64,000 nt of DNA from RZYY01 sp036794825 (GTDB taxonomy: Bacteria; Bacteroidota; Bacteroidia; Bacteroidales; 4484-276): assembly GCA_036794825.1 (NCBI GenBank), contig DAIRGA010000028.1, forward strand, positions 1-64,000, given 5' to 3'. The position numbers and the translations under genes were made by a program. Positions 1 through 9,212 of the stretch are shown in pieces (position 1 is the first letter of the stretch; each line of letters opens with the position of its first letter). The notes beneath the pieces are model-generated. The model saw nothing but the letters and a program-made list of their open reading frames with translations. It was not told the origin of the DNA and did not search any database.

Positions 1-81
1 ATCAATATGTTAGATCGAATTGAGCCCCTTCCTGAAATTTAGTCGGACAGTAGTGTTACATTATATTGATAACCCTCATTC

Positions 82-99
82 AAAAAGGTTGGCTTTTTT
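82..99 (+). terminator. Possible short hairpin terminator in the left intergenic stretch
   Basis: AAAAAG at 82-87 can pair with CTTTTT at 93-98 across a 5-base loop, and a T-run follows. The stem is AT-rich and short, so this is a weak call. The only open frame from the window edge on this strand ends at base 42 and is too short to identify. Apart from this hairpin, nothing else in 1-279 stands out. Confidence 0.3.
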
Positions 100-279
100 A
101 TTTTGCTCCACCTGATTTTCTTGTGTTGTTGCAATGTTTATTGTTGATTTTGTGATGAATACAGTAAAAGCAGATCTTAGTCTCCTCATAAGCTACCGTG
201 GTTGATTCTCAAATTTTTTGAATTTTACTATTTTTACACCAGATTTTTAATAAGAAGCATTCTTCCAAACCAATGCAAT

Positions 280-3174
280 ATGAAAACCAATAATCTAACA
301 CGTAACTTATTAATTTTCAATGGGCGCAGGTTTCTCACAATCCTGTTTTTTTTGACGGTCAACACGGTTTTTCCCCAAACATTTACCGATGAATTGCAAG
401 CCGGAACAAAATTTTCGTCACCTGAAAATCTCAGGGCGCCTTATGAACTGCCACCATCCTGGACTTATCAAACCCAAACAGATAATCCACATTTTATCAT
501 CGTGATGTTGGGAGCCAATCCAAGGATCAATAATATTCCCCTGCTTCCGGGTGATTTTATCGGTGCTTTTTACACTGATAACACGGGCCAGCGAAAGTGC
601 GGCGGCGCTGATTTCTGGCTTGGAAACGAGAATATCATTTTCCCTTGTTTCAGGGACGATCCGGCTACACCGCAAAAAGATGGTTTTTCGCCCGCAGAAA
701 CCATTTATTTCAGGCTTTTTTCCTGGACAACACAGAAAGAGTATAATGTAAGCCTGATTGCTTTCGATCCCAGCTTCGCGACAACCGATAAATGGTATCC
801 GCTGGGCTTGAGTTCGGTGATAAACATTGCCGCCTTTACAACCTTCGACGCCTATGCAACAGCAACACCCAACCCCATCTGCATTGGTGATTTTGTAACT
901 TTGAGCGCGAACATTTTTGTTGGTACTACCGGCAATTACACCTATGCCTGGACTTCCAATCCTCCAGGACTAAGCTCTAATCTTCAAACCGTTACACATA
1001 CTCCCGGGGTAAACACAACCTATTTTCTGACAGTCTCAGACGGCTCAAATACATCGCAGCACAGCATTCTGGTTAACGTTAACACCCCGCCATGGATTAG
1101 TCCCGGTCCGGATAAAACCATCTGCACTAACCAGACCACCTCGGTTATCGCATTTCCCGAAAACAACTCCGGAATTTTGTGGTCAACTGCCGGTGACGGT
1201 GCCTTCAATAATTCATCGGTGGTTAATCCTGTTTACACACCCGGATCAGCCGATAAAGCCAATGGCAGCGTAGTTCTTACAGCCACTGCTTTGCCAAAAT
1301 CGCCCTGCCCGCAAACGGCATCAGCCAACCTCACCATTACGCTGACACCAATCGCATCGGTGAGCCTGCCCGCAAGCATGCCAGCCTGTCGCTCTCAGGA
1401 AATCTGGATTACTGCTACCGCTGCTAGTTATTCCAGCCTGCAATGGACCTCCAATGGCGATGGTACAATAACAAATCCCAATTCACCAACCACACGCTAC
1501 ATTCCCGGGAGTTTTGATCTCTCGCTGGGTTATTTCACCTTAACCTGCTGTGTAAATTCGATTTCTCCATGTACTCCAAGCAGTTGTGCCCAAACATCGA
1601 TAACCCTGATTAATCCACCGACAGTTTCATCACCATCGAGCCGAAAGCGCTGCGAAAACATTGCCGTACCACTAACTGCCGTTGCCACCAATTACAGTTC
1701 GGTACTCTGGACTACAGCCGGCGATGGAACCTTCAGCAACCCAAACATCCTCAATCCGAGTTATAACGCCGGCCCTAACGATAAGTTAAATGGAGGCACA
1801 ATAGTTACTGTAACCGCTTTTGGCAACAGTGCCTGTCTGACATTCCCTGCTACAAGCAACACCACAATAATTCTTGATCCACTTCCACGCTTGAACCCTG
1901 GAAATACCGGTGTCTTCTGCAAGGGATACCCTCTGCAAATGAATGCCACAGCCCAGTATTATGGTTCGCTATCCTGGTCAACTTCCGGTGACGGGAATTT
2001 TAGCAACACTACCGTGCTCAACCCGATATATTATCCCGGTACCAATGACCTCGCCAACAATGCTTTCAACCTCACACTTTCAGCCACAGCTCTTACATCA
2101 TGCACAGGCAGTGTTTCAGCAGTTTTACCGGTAACTCTTGTAACAGGGACAACCGCGCAGATCCTGACTCCTACGGGCCAGCAGCGTTGCGTTGGCGAGC
2201 CGATGCAATTGAGCGCAACCGCATCAGGTTACACATCACTTCAATGGACTACAACCGGGGACGGGATTTTTGATAATCCAATGATTTTAAATCCCGTTTA
2301 TACACCCGGCTCAAATGACAACAATGGCGCTGCAGTTCAACTGAAACTGACCGCTTTTGCGCCTGCCAATTGTGGTTCAAACTCTGTGAAAACCATACAG
2401 GTTACCTTTAACCTAAATCTTCCTGTAGTTAATGCCGGAAATGATGCTACCATCACCGAACCGGCATTGTTCACTACAAATCCGGCGGTTTCCTTATATA
2501 CTTCGCTGGTTTGGCAAACCTCCGGCGACGGACAATTCAGCAATTCCAACACGTTGATAACCAACTATTTTCCCGGCATTCAGGATCTCCAGAATGGCAC
2601 CGTTCAGCTTACACTCTCTGCCACAGGCCAGGGAAGTTGTGCCGGCCCGGTAACAGATCACTTAACACTGACGATCATTCGAAAACACACTATCAATCTT
2701 GCTGCCGGCTGGCAGGGACTTTCCTCGTTCGTTGCCCCGGTATCCGGCAATTTTGACCAGATGATGTCACAAATTTCGGGACAACTGGTTATCGCACAGA
2801 ATTTCCTCGAACTCTACTGGCCTGAATACGGAATAAATACTATAGGAATTTTTTCCAACCAGCACGGTTATCAAGTCAAACTTGCTGCACCCGCAACGCT
2901 TATCATCACCGGCAGCGATGTAAATCCAAAAACGCTCGGTTTTGATAACAACTGGAATATTATGCCGGTGCTTTCGGGCTGTAACGTTGCTTACCCTGCA
3001 ATCACCGGCCAGTTGGGCAGCAAATTGGTTATTATCAAAGAAATAGGTGGAACGGGCATGATCTGGCCGGGCCAGGGGATTTACACAATTTCTCATTTCC
3101 TTCCCGGGAAGGCTTACATGGTCAAATTGACAGAGCCGTCAACGATAACATTTCCAGCGTGCACAAATCCCTGA
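280..3174 (+). CDS. Large secreted protein: GDFIGAF module, PKD-like repeats, GW/YWP module
   Basis: Exported protein of 964 residues, unknown function. The ATG at 280 is chosen over an upstream TTG because it gives a clean signal peptide (basic start, hydrophobic core near residues 17-30). After the signal comes a module with the motif GDFIGAF (about residues 55-185), then a PKD-like domain (about 190-275). Six repeats follow with the pattern W-[ST]-x3-GDG-x-[FI]-x-N-x5-NP-x-Y-x-PG-x2-D; their Trp codons lie at 1180, 1444, 1708, 1975, 2245 and 2512, giving a period of 88-90 residues. The C-terminal 160 residues form a two-part module with GW and YWP motifs. Both end modules also occur, in the opposite order, near the C-terminus of the protein at 41677-47904. 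No typical T9SS sorting domain is visible at the C-terminus. Likely cell-surface or extracellular adhesin-like (inference). Confidence 0.85.
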   Translation: MKTNNLTRNLLIFNGRRFLTILFFLTVNTVFPQTFTDELQAGTKFSSPENLRAPYELPPSWTYQTQTDNPHFIIVMLGANPRINNIPLLPGDFIGAFYTDNTGQRKCGGADFWLGNENIIFPCFRDDPATPQKDGFSPAETIYFRLFSWTTQKEYNVSLIAFDPSFATTDKWYPLGLSSVINIAAFTTFDAYATATPNPICIGDFVTLSANIFVGTTGNYTYAWTSNPPGLSSNLQTVTHTPGVNTTYFLTVSDGSNTSQHSILVNVNTPPWISPGPDKTICTNQTTSVIAFPENNSGILWSTAGDGAFNNSSVVNPVYTPGSADKANGSVVLTATALPKSPCPQTASANLTITLTPIASVSLPASMPACRSQEIWITATAASYSSLQWTSNGDGTITNPNSPTTRYIPGSFDLSLGYFTLTCCVNSISPCTPSSCAQTSITLINPPTVSSPSSRKRCENIAVPLTAVATNYSSVLWTTAGDGTFSNPNILNPSYNAGPNDKLNGGTIVTVTAFGNSACLTFPATSNTTIILDPLPRLNPGNTGVFCKGYPLQMNATAQYYGSLSWSTSGDGNFSNTTVLNPIYYPGTNDLANNAFNLTLSATALTSCTGSVSAVLPVTLVTGTTAQILTPTGQQRCVGEPMQLSATASGYTSLQWTTTGDGIFDNPMILNPVYTPGSNDNNGAAVQLKLTAFAPANCGSNSVKTIQVTFNLNLPVVNAGNDATITEPALFTTNPAVSLYTSLVWQTSGDGQFSNSNTLITNYFPGIQDLQNGTVQLTLSATGQGSCAGPVTDHLTLTIIRKHTINLAAGWQGLSSFVAPVSGNFDQMMSQISGQLVIAQNFLELYWPEYGINTIGIFSNQHGYQVKLAAPATLIITGSDVNPKTLGFDNNWNIMPVLSGCNVAYPAITGQLGSKLVIIKEIGGTGMIWPGQGIYTISHFLPGKAYMVKLTEPSTITFPACTNP

Positions 3175-3192
3175 TTAAACGACGATTGCAGT

Positions 3193-5598
3193 CTAAAACT
3201 TCACCGAATACTGCACTACAATGGTTCGCATGGGTTCGGCCTTAAGCGGCCTGAGCGAATACCAGCGGTTTAATAGATTATCGGAAATCAGCGAAATCCT
3301 GTGAATGTCCCATTTGTAGGCCAGTCGGAGATCAAGGATTATATTCCCGTTGTTGTGATTATTGTAATAATCCTTGTACAGAATCGGTTGCAGCGTACCG
3401 CCAGAGTTGACGGTAGCCTCTTCAAAATCAAGGATCGCTTTGTCCAGATTTTCGATTTTACTGAAATATTTTGCACTTGCTCCGGCACTCCAGTCCTTGT
3501 AACTCACCTCGACATCGGCTTTCAGATTGTGCAGAAACCGGTATTTGAGGATCTGTTTTTCAGGATTGACTGAAGTTGTATTGTAGCTGAAGGATGTGTT
3601 TCCGCCAGGGTTGTAGTCGTTGGCAAATACCAGATCAGGCTCCAGCGTTTTTGGCATAATATAATTGTATCCAAACAGGAATTTCATTTCGCTGTACTTT
3701 CCAGTTTTTCCAGTGCCGCTGAATGAAATATCAATCCCGGTTATTCTCGATTTTCCTGTGTTGAGGAATCTGAATCCGGCCAAAGCGTAGGTAAATGTCG
3801 AATCCCAGAAACCAAAAAGGTACTCCACGGTATTTCGATACTCCTGCTGGAAGAAGGAGACATCGAAATAGCCGTACAATTTTTTGTATTTGAAGGCTTG
3901 CTTGATTCCGATTTCGGCATTGACGCTGCTTTCGGGTTTCAGATCAGGATTTGGAAAAACGGCAAAGGAGCCCATGTTGGTCATAATGTAGCGCTCTGCG
4001 ATGGTGGGGTAACGGTATCCCTGGCCAATAGAAAAACGCAGAAATGTTTCCTGATGGAGCTTGATATTGGCACCCGCCCTGAAAATAGGCTTCAGGTCGG
4101 TAGTGCTGTCGTTTAGCGAAAAATACTCCATCCTCGCTCCAAAGGAAAACCTGATGATTTTGGAAATGCTGCTTTCCATTTCAGCATACCCCGAAAGGTT
4201 GAATAATCTGCTTTCAGTGGTTCCGCCACCAGCGTAAAGTGGGGATGAAACGTCATTGTATTGGGTTGAAATTCCGCCTACGAATGCGAAATCTCTCAAA
4301 AAATCATATTCTCTTTTGAAATTGTAGTCGGCAAAATAAACGATAGATTTATTGTCCTGATTATTAGAGCTATTGATGTCGTTGTGCAGTATGCGTGCCT
4401 TAAAGCTATGCCTGAAACCGAGACTGGAATAAAAGTTTACAAAAGGATCGAGGTTGAATATGAACTGATCCTGCAGTACCACGGCGCCGGGGTAAGCTCT
4501 GTAAAATCCTGAGCTGTCGTCGAGCCAGGCAAGGGTTAGATTGTTGTGCGACAGCATCATATTTCCGTTGATGCCATAATTGAGCCCGTCCACCTTTTTT
4601 GATCTTTTGCGATAATTGAAGTTGATCCTGCCTTTTTGTTCGGCCATTTCGCTGTCGGAAAAGTTTGTCAGAGTATCAACAATGAAGGCTGTGGGTTTTG
4701 GCGCTCCGAGGTAGCCTTGTTCAAAGTGAAGATTTCCACCGATTACCAGGTCGCTGCTCCCGAAAGTCTGTGTATGAAGGAAGTCAGCGCCCGCAATGTA
4801 AGGGTAGCCGGTCCACCATTTCATGGATTTATCCTTTGGAGCCGAATACAACCCGGTGTAGACTTTTATGTTGGTTTCGGGCTTAAGCTGGGGTTGTTTT
4901 GTGCGAATGTAAATAGCACCGCTGAGGGCATTGGCGCCGGATAAAACCGAAGCAGCACCTTTGATTACCTCAATCTGTTCGATGTTTTCGGTAGAAACAA
5001 AATCCCAGTATGGGCGTCCGGCATCAGCCGAAAGCATGGGCATATCGTCTACAATCACACCCACCTTACTTCCCACACCAAAAGTAAACCCGCTCCCTCC
5101 CCTGATCTGAGGTTCATCGTCAAGTATCACCAATCCGGGAACATAATCGAGTATAGTCTTGATGTTGGTAGCGTTTTTACTTTCAATCAGGTCTGGCTTA
5201 ATCACCTCCATCGAGACGGTTATATCTTCAAGATCACGCTGAAATTTCCCTACTTTGATCTCCACAGCATCGAACTCCGTTATAAAAGGTTTCAAAGTAA
5301 GGGTCTTTTCGATCGTTTGACCGGGCAAAAAAACAATAGTGACGGTATCCGTTACCATACCCGTAAATGAAAAGACAAAGGTCTGCTGGCCTGGATTAAC
5401 CATAATATTGAACTCCCCCGATAGATTGGAAGTTGCGCCTATGGTGCGGTCGCTTTTCAGTCGTATATGTGCCCCGACAAGGGTCTCTTTAGTGTCGTCG
5501 GCAATAATTTTTCCTTTGAAAACCGCTTTTTCCTGTGCAATCACGCTAAAAGCAGAAAGCAATATCAAACAACCAATGATGAGTAAACGGGTGTTCAT
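3193..5598 (-). CDS. TonB-dependent outer membrane receptor
   Basis: Outer membrane receptor of 801 residues for TonB-driven uptake; substrate unknown. A signal peptide (residues 1-21) is followed by a carboxypeptidase-regulatory-like beta domain (about 25-115), a plug domain (about 125-240, with the typical IRGGSGF and VIKGAASVLSGANALSGAI elements) and a beta-barrel ending in an aromatic residue (VKF). The length and the lack of a neighbouring SusD gene argue against a SusC-type glycan importer; siderophore, cobalamin or metal receptors of this size are common. It runs convergent to the repeat protein, with only 18 bases between the stop codons. The PCMD/T9SS gene lies upstream on the same strand, 77 bases away. 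Confidence 0.92.
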   Translation of the reverse strand: MNTRLLIIGCLILLSAFSVIAQEKAVFKGKIIADDTKETLVGAHIRLKSDRTIGATSNLSGEFNIMVNPGQQTFVFSFTGMVTDTVTIVFLPGQTIEKTLTLKPFITEFDAVEIKVGKFQRDLEDITVSMEVIKPDLIESKNATNIKTILDYVPGLVILDDEPQIRGGSGFTFGVGSKVGVIVDDMPMLSADAGRPYWDFVSTENIEQIEVIKGAASVLSGANALSGAIYIRTKQPQLKPETNIKVYTGLYSAPKDKSMKWWTGYPYIAGADFLHTQTFGSSDLVIGGNLHFEQGYLGAPKPTAFIVDTLTNFSDSEMAEQKGRINFNYRKRSKKVDGLNYGINGNMMLSHNNLTLAWLDDSSGFYRAYPGAVVLQDQFIFNLDPFVNFYSSLGFRHSFKARILHNDINSSNNQDNKSIVYFADYNFKREYDFLRDFAFVGGISTQYNDVSSPLYAGGGTTESRLFNLSGYAEMESSISKIIRFSFGARMEYFSLNDSTTDLKPIFRAGANIKLHQETFLRFSIGQGYRYPTIAERYIMTNMGSFAVFPNPDLKPESSVNAEIGIKQAFKYKKLYGYFDVSFFQQEYRNTVEYLFGFWDSTFTYALAGFRFLNTGKSRITGIDISFSGTGKTGKYSEMKFLFGYNYIMPKTLEPDLVFANDYNPGGNTSFSYNTTSVNPEKQILKYRFLHNLKADVEVSYKDWSAGASAKYFSKIENLDKAILDFEEATVNSGGTLQPILYKDYYNNHNNGNIILDLRLAYKWDIHRISLISDNLLNRWYSLRPLKAEPMRTIVVQYSVKF

Positions 5599-5675
5599 TT
5601 TACCAGAATTCAGTGAAATTTTATATAAATCAAACGATCGGAAGTTCTTACCGTTATCATTTTAAACCATTTGGG

Positions 5676-6617
5676 TTAATGGGAATATATTTTCCTGCTG
5701 AAGCTCTCGCCTTTATAGGTAAGACTGATAATATAGATTCCTGGAGTGAGTGCTGTACTTATAAAAGCCTCATTCCCGCTGGCTTTTCCTCTCCATATAA
5801 TCCTGCCGGTTATGTCGCAAACCTCGAGTTCCGATTCAGCAAGTATGTGTTGGGGAATATTCTGGAGGTGGATTGTTTTTCCGGTAATTGACAATTGGTA
5901 ATTTCTTGTGATTGCGGGGTCAAAGAATCCCTGGTTGTTGTAAACCAGTTCGATATCATCGTACCAGGCCGTACTGTTGGCAATAGCGCTGGTCCCGTTG
6001 CCGGCAGTGAGGATCACCAGCACATACTCCGGAACGTCATCGTTCAGGTATTCGATGGGTACCGAAAAGCGTGTCCATTCCGTAACTGGCTGTGGCGCCA
6101 TTTCCATTGCACCAATGCCAATCCAGTTTACCTGAGTGGGTTCCGGAATTTTTCCGTAATCCTTATGGATGAGCACTTTAACCGTTGAAAAATCATTTGG
6201 AGACGGGCTTTGCTTGTACCAACCCACAAGACTATCGGGGCGGTTTACTACAGGTGTGTTCCAGCGGGTATCGTTGGTGTCGGTGTACATAAATCCTGCG
6301 CTCGGATTTAGCTCAGCATGAACGCGCCCGTTGGTGATTGAGCCGGTAGCAACAATTCCAAGCGCTGCCTTGTTGGTTAGTTGTACCGAATACATACCGG
6401 TTCTGGCATCTGTACTTTTATCCCAGACTTTTGGTGCGGCATTATTGATAAACGATCCGGCGTCAGAAGTTTTTATGGAACTCCAGTTCACCGGCTCCTC
6501 AAGGTTTATCTCCGGAATCAATTCCCACTCTTCAAAGCTCCCGTTTTCAATTTGCTGGGTATAACCGGATGTAAGACTGAAAATAACAATGATCAGGGTA
6601 AGTAAAGTTGTTCTCAT
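5676..6617 (-). CDS. Secreted T9SS cargo protein, PCMD-like
   Basis: Protein of 313 residues with a signal peptide (1-20, ending GYTQQ) and a region starting ENGSFEEWE that resembles the PCMD / carbohydrate-binding jelly-roll type found in Bacteroidetes surface proteins (about 22-235). It ends with a 65-70 residue type A T9SS sorting domain (LEVCDITGRIIW, then LTPGIYIISLTYKGESFSRKI), so it should cross the outer membrane by T9SS. It lies upstream of the TonB receptor gene on the same strand and may be co-transcribed with it. Family assignment of the central region is tentative; the export and sorting signals are clear. Confidence 0.75.
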   Translation of the reverse strand: MRTTLLTLIIVIFSLTSGYTQQIENGSFEEWELIPEINLEEPVNWSSIKTSDAGSFINNAAPKVWDKSTDARTGMYSVQLTNKAALGIVATGSITNGRVHAELNPSAGFMYTDTNDTRWNTPVVNRPDSLVGWYKQSPSPNDFSTVKVLIHKDYGKIPEPTQVNWIGIGAMEMAPQPVTEWTRFSVPIEYLNDDVPEYVLVILTAGNGTSAIANSTAWYDDIELVYNNQGFFDPAITRNYQLSITGKTIHLQNIPQHILAESELEVCDITGRIIWRGKASGNEAFISTALTPGIYIISLTYKGESFSRKIYSH

Positions 6618-6657
6618 GGTGAAAATGATTGATTAATACCGTTTGTTTTACAAACAG

Positions 6658-6665
6658 CAAAAATA
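6658..6665 (-). promoter_or_regulatory. Bacteroidetes -7 box (TATTTTTG) for the T9SS cargo gene
   Basis: On the minus strand this reads TATTTTTG, an exact TAnnTTTG match 41 bases upstream of the ATG at 6617. A small hairpin, GTTTGT-TTT-ACAAAC, sits directly downstream at 6641-6655 and would be at the very start of the transcript. No clear -33 TTTG was found. Confidence 0.5.
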
Positions 6666-6707
6666 GATTTTTTGAAAATGTAAGTAATGCCGGAGGTATA
6701 GGTATCT

Positions 6708-8699
6708 CTATTCGGCGCAATAACGCTTTATGACGTTATAGGCTTCGGTAACACCCAACTCGCCGGCGCTACTCAGATCAAAACAAGCCTCTTTATTCCG
6801 GCCAAGATAGATCAGTGTGAGCGCCCGGTTGTAAAAAGCTTCTGCAAATTGCGGGTTTAGGGCAGTGGCAATAGTATAATCCTTCAATGCGCCCTCAAAG
6901 TCGCGCATACGGTTTTTAATGTTTCCCCGGTTAAAGTAAGCATAACTCATGGAAGGATCCAATTCGATCACCCTATTATAATCACTCACTACCAGGCTAA
7001 AATCGGGCAATTCAGCTTCCTTCTCCTCAGGCAGAGCGGTCGAACCATCTGCATTTAGGATAATTCCCTGTTCGTTCTGGCTTATGGTAAACTGATGCTC
7101 AATAAGTTCGAAGTTTACGTTAGCCCTGTTGAAATAAGCTTCAAGAAAATCCGGATCGAGTTCGATCACCCGGTTATAGGCTGTGTGGGCTTCGCTGTAG
7201 TTCATAAGCATCCAGTTTAAGGTTCCTTTCAAAAAGTAGTTATCGGCATCAAAAGGATTGAAATACATGATGCTGTCCACTTTGTCGGATATTCTCCTGG
7301 CCTCGGCTATATTAAGTTCCACCTTTCCGGCATAGATACCCAGCGAAAAATTCTCGGAGTTGTACTTAAATTTTGTGAGCGGTTCATAAATGTAACCCGT
7401 GCGCTTTTGATCCGCTGTAACTTTGGGTGAAGCGTAGTAATTGATCATAATATTGGGTTTCAACTCAATTAAAACCCGCTGGTGCTGTATCCTGCCATCG
7501 TCAGGGTTAAAAGCATTGAAATCAGCTTCAAATTCGATGATTTTCTTCAGATAGGTGGAATCGGCGGAGTAGTTCTGATTGATGAACCCGAAGTCAGCGC
7601 CATCGTTCACCGCATTGATAATTGCGACAGAGAGTTCATAATCTTCGCCTGCGCCATCAAAATCTTTCAGCTCCTGCCTGGCCGAAGCGCGTCCCATGTA
7701 AGCAGCGGCAAAATCAGGAAAAAGCTCAATTGCTTTAGTAAAATCCTGTATTGCAGCCTGGCAATTTTTCAGTTCGATTTGAATAATTGCCCGATTGTAC
7801 CAGGTAAAGATATTTTTGGGATTGATTTTCAACACATTATCCATATCCGAAAGGGCGCCCTGGAAATCCTTTTGGCTTGCCCGCAAAAGCCCGCGGTTAT
7901 AGAAAGTCAGGTCGTTAAAGGGATCGAGGCGCAGCACCTGGTCAAAATCTTTGAGGGCGGCGGCGGTATCGCCCTGGTTAATCTTAAGCGCAGCGCGGTA
8001 AAAGTAAGATAAAGGGTTCTTTTCTTCAAGTTTTATGGCCTGGTCAAAATCGCGGATGGCTTCTTCGTATTGCTCAGCCTGCTTATGAAAAATCCCTCGC
8101 CGGACGAAGGCATCCACAAAAAAAATATTCATCCTGATGGCCTGGTTGCAATCCCGGATGGCCGCTTCCAGGTCGCCCGCTTCGGCTTTGGCGATGGCGC
8201 GGCTTAGGTACACCTGCTCAATGTCGGGACGGAAGAGGATAATGGTGTCGAAATCGCCGATGGCGCCGGCGTAGTCTTTCATCCTGATTTTTGTAATTCC
8301 GCGGCTGTAAAGCACATTGGGATTATTCGGCCTTCGTTCGAGCGATTTGCGAAAATCCTCCAGCGCGCTGAAATAGTCAAACAAGTTAGATTTTACTACT
8401 CCGCGGTAATAGTAGGCTTCGGGATTATAATTATCAATCAGGATTGCTCGTGTGAAATCAAACTCGGCACCCTTGAGGTCTCCCAGCGCCAGTTTAGCGC
8501 GGCCTCTGAGCACATGCGGCTCAGCAAGATCGGGTCTGGCGCGGATCAAGGTGTTGAAAGTCTGAATGGCTTCGGTGTACTTTTCAGCCGAAAGCTCATT
8601 AATCCCCTTTTTCATAAAAAACTCCGCATTGAGCTGAGCTTCGACCGATAAGGGGGAAAAAGCCAGGCAGGCGAATATCAGGAGGTGGGTGAGTTTCAA
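6708..8699 (-). CDS. Exported TPR-repeat protein
   Basis: Protein of 663 residues with a signal peptide (MKLTHLLIFACLAF..., cleavage near EAQLNA) followed by about a dozen tetratricopeptide repeats. These are recognised by regularly spaced A-x2-Y-x-R-G / A-x2-DF-x-AI-x-L-x-P patterns. Two TPR blocks are separated by a TPR-free stretch (about residues 375-460). TPR arrays mediate protein-protein contacts, so this is probably a periplasmic or outer-membrane scaffold. The reading frame begins at a TTG codon (8699-8697), 12 bases after the moaC stop; no better ATG exists in frame before the signal sequence. It is the last gene of the moeA-moaA-moaC transcript, probably by position rather than shared function. 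Confidence 0.88.
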   Translation of the reverse strand: MKLTHLLIFACLAFSPLSVEAQLNAEFFMKKGINELSAEKYTEAIQTFNTLIRARPDLAEPHVLRGRAKLALGDLKGAEFDFTRAILIDNYNPEAYYYRGVVKSNLFDYFSALEDFRKSLERRPNNPNVLYSRGITKIRMKDYAGAIGDFDTIILFRPDIEQVYLSRAIAKAEAGDLEAAIRDCNQAIRMNIFFVDAFVRRGIFHKQAEQYEEAIRDFDQAIKLEEKNPLSYFYRAALKINQGDTAAALKDFDQVLRLDPFNDLTFYNRGLLRASQKDFQGALSDMDNVLKINPKNIFTWYNRAIIQIELKNCQAAIQDFTKAIELFPDFAAAYMGRASARQELKDFDGAGEDYELSVAIINAVNDGADFGFINQNYSADSTYLKKIIEFEADFNAFNPDDGRIQHQRVLIELKPNIMINYYASPKVTADQKRTGYIYEPLTKFKYNSENFSLGIYAGKVELNIAEARRISDKVDSIMYFNPFDADNYFLKGTLNWMLMNYSEAHTAYNRVIELDPDFLEAYFNRANVNFELIEHQFTISQNEQGIILNADGSTALPEEKEAELPDFSLVVSDYNRVIELDPSMSYAYFNRGNIKNRMRDFEGALKDYTIATALNPQFAEAFYNRALTLIYLGRNKEACFDLSSAGELGVTEAYNVIKRYCAE

Positions 8700-8711
8700 T
8701 CGAAAATTGCT

Positions 8712-9161
8712 TTACATTTTGGTTTTCCCGATCAGCCTGATGTCCGAAATCACCATTGCTTTGTCCACAGCCTTGCACATATCATAAATGGTGAGTAGCG
8801 CAATACTGACTGCGGTTAGCGCTTCCATTTCAATGCCGGTTTTGCCGGTGCACCTTGCAAATGCTGTAACTTCAACACCTGCGTTTTTCAGTACTGCTTT
8901 AACATCCATTTTAGTAATGGCCAATGGGTGGCACAGCGGGACCAGTTCGCTGGTTCTTTTTCCCCCCTGGATTCCAGCGATTTCGGCAATTGTAAGAACA
9001 TCTCCCTTTTTTATTTCGTTTTGACGAATCAGGTTAAGGGTTTCCTGCGACAGATGGATAAACCCTGAGGCAGTGGCAGTGCGCAACTGATCGGGTTTGC
9101 CGCTGACGTCCACCATGTTGGCTTTGCCGCTCTCGTCGGTGTGGGTGAGTTTATTTTCCAT
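8712..9161 (-). CDS. moaC: MoaC, cyclic pyranopterin monophosphate synthase
   Basis: Converts the MoaA product 3',8-cyclo-GTP to cyclic pyranopterin monophosphate in molybdenum cofactor synthesis; cytoplasmic. From the ATG at 9161 the protein has 149 residues, close to the family length. Visible family motifs are KKGDVL (Lys at 51/52), GGKRTSELVPLCHPL (67-80), GIEMEALTAVS (109-119) and YDMCKAVDK (126-134), which carry the catalytic Asp/Lys pair. An alternative TTG at 9212 would add 17 residues without family support. It follows moaA by about 50 bases. Confidence 0.95.
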   Translation of the reverse strand: MENKLTHTDESGKANMVDVSGKPDQLRTATASGFIHLSQETLNLIRQNEIKKGDVLTIAEIAGIQGGKRTSELVPLCHPLAITKMDVKAVLKNAGVEVTAFARCTGKTGIEMEALTAVSIALLTIYDMCKAVDKAMVISDIRLIGKTKM

Positions 9162-9212
9162 TAAAATTCTGATGATCCTGGTTATAAATTCAACTGGGAG
9201 AATAACACGCAA

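Noticed and set aside
1..42. Open frame from the window edge ending at base 42 as the tail of an upstream gene
   Set aside because: Only 13 codons; cannot be distinguished from chance.
1180..2590. Regular repeats that could suggest a CRISPR-like or DNA-level repeat array
   Set aside because: The period (264-270 bases) is in frame and conserved at protein level, not DNA level; it is a protein repeat.
3193..5598. TonB receptor as a SusC-type glycan importer
   Set aside because: About 200 residues shorter than SusC and no SusD-like lipoprotein next to it.
7482..8012. 176-codon plus-strand frame inside the TPR gene
   Set aside because: Antisense to well-formed TPR repeats and without recognisable motifs; a product of the repeat composition.
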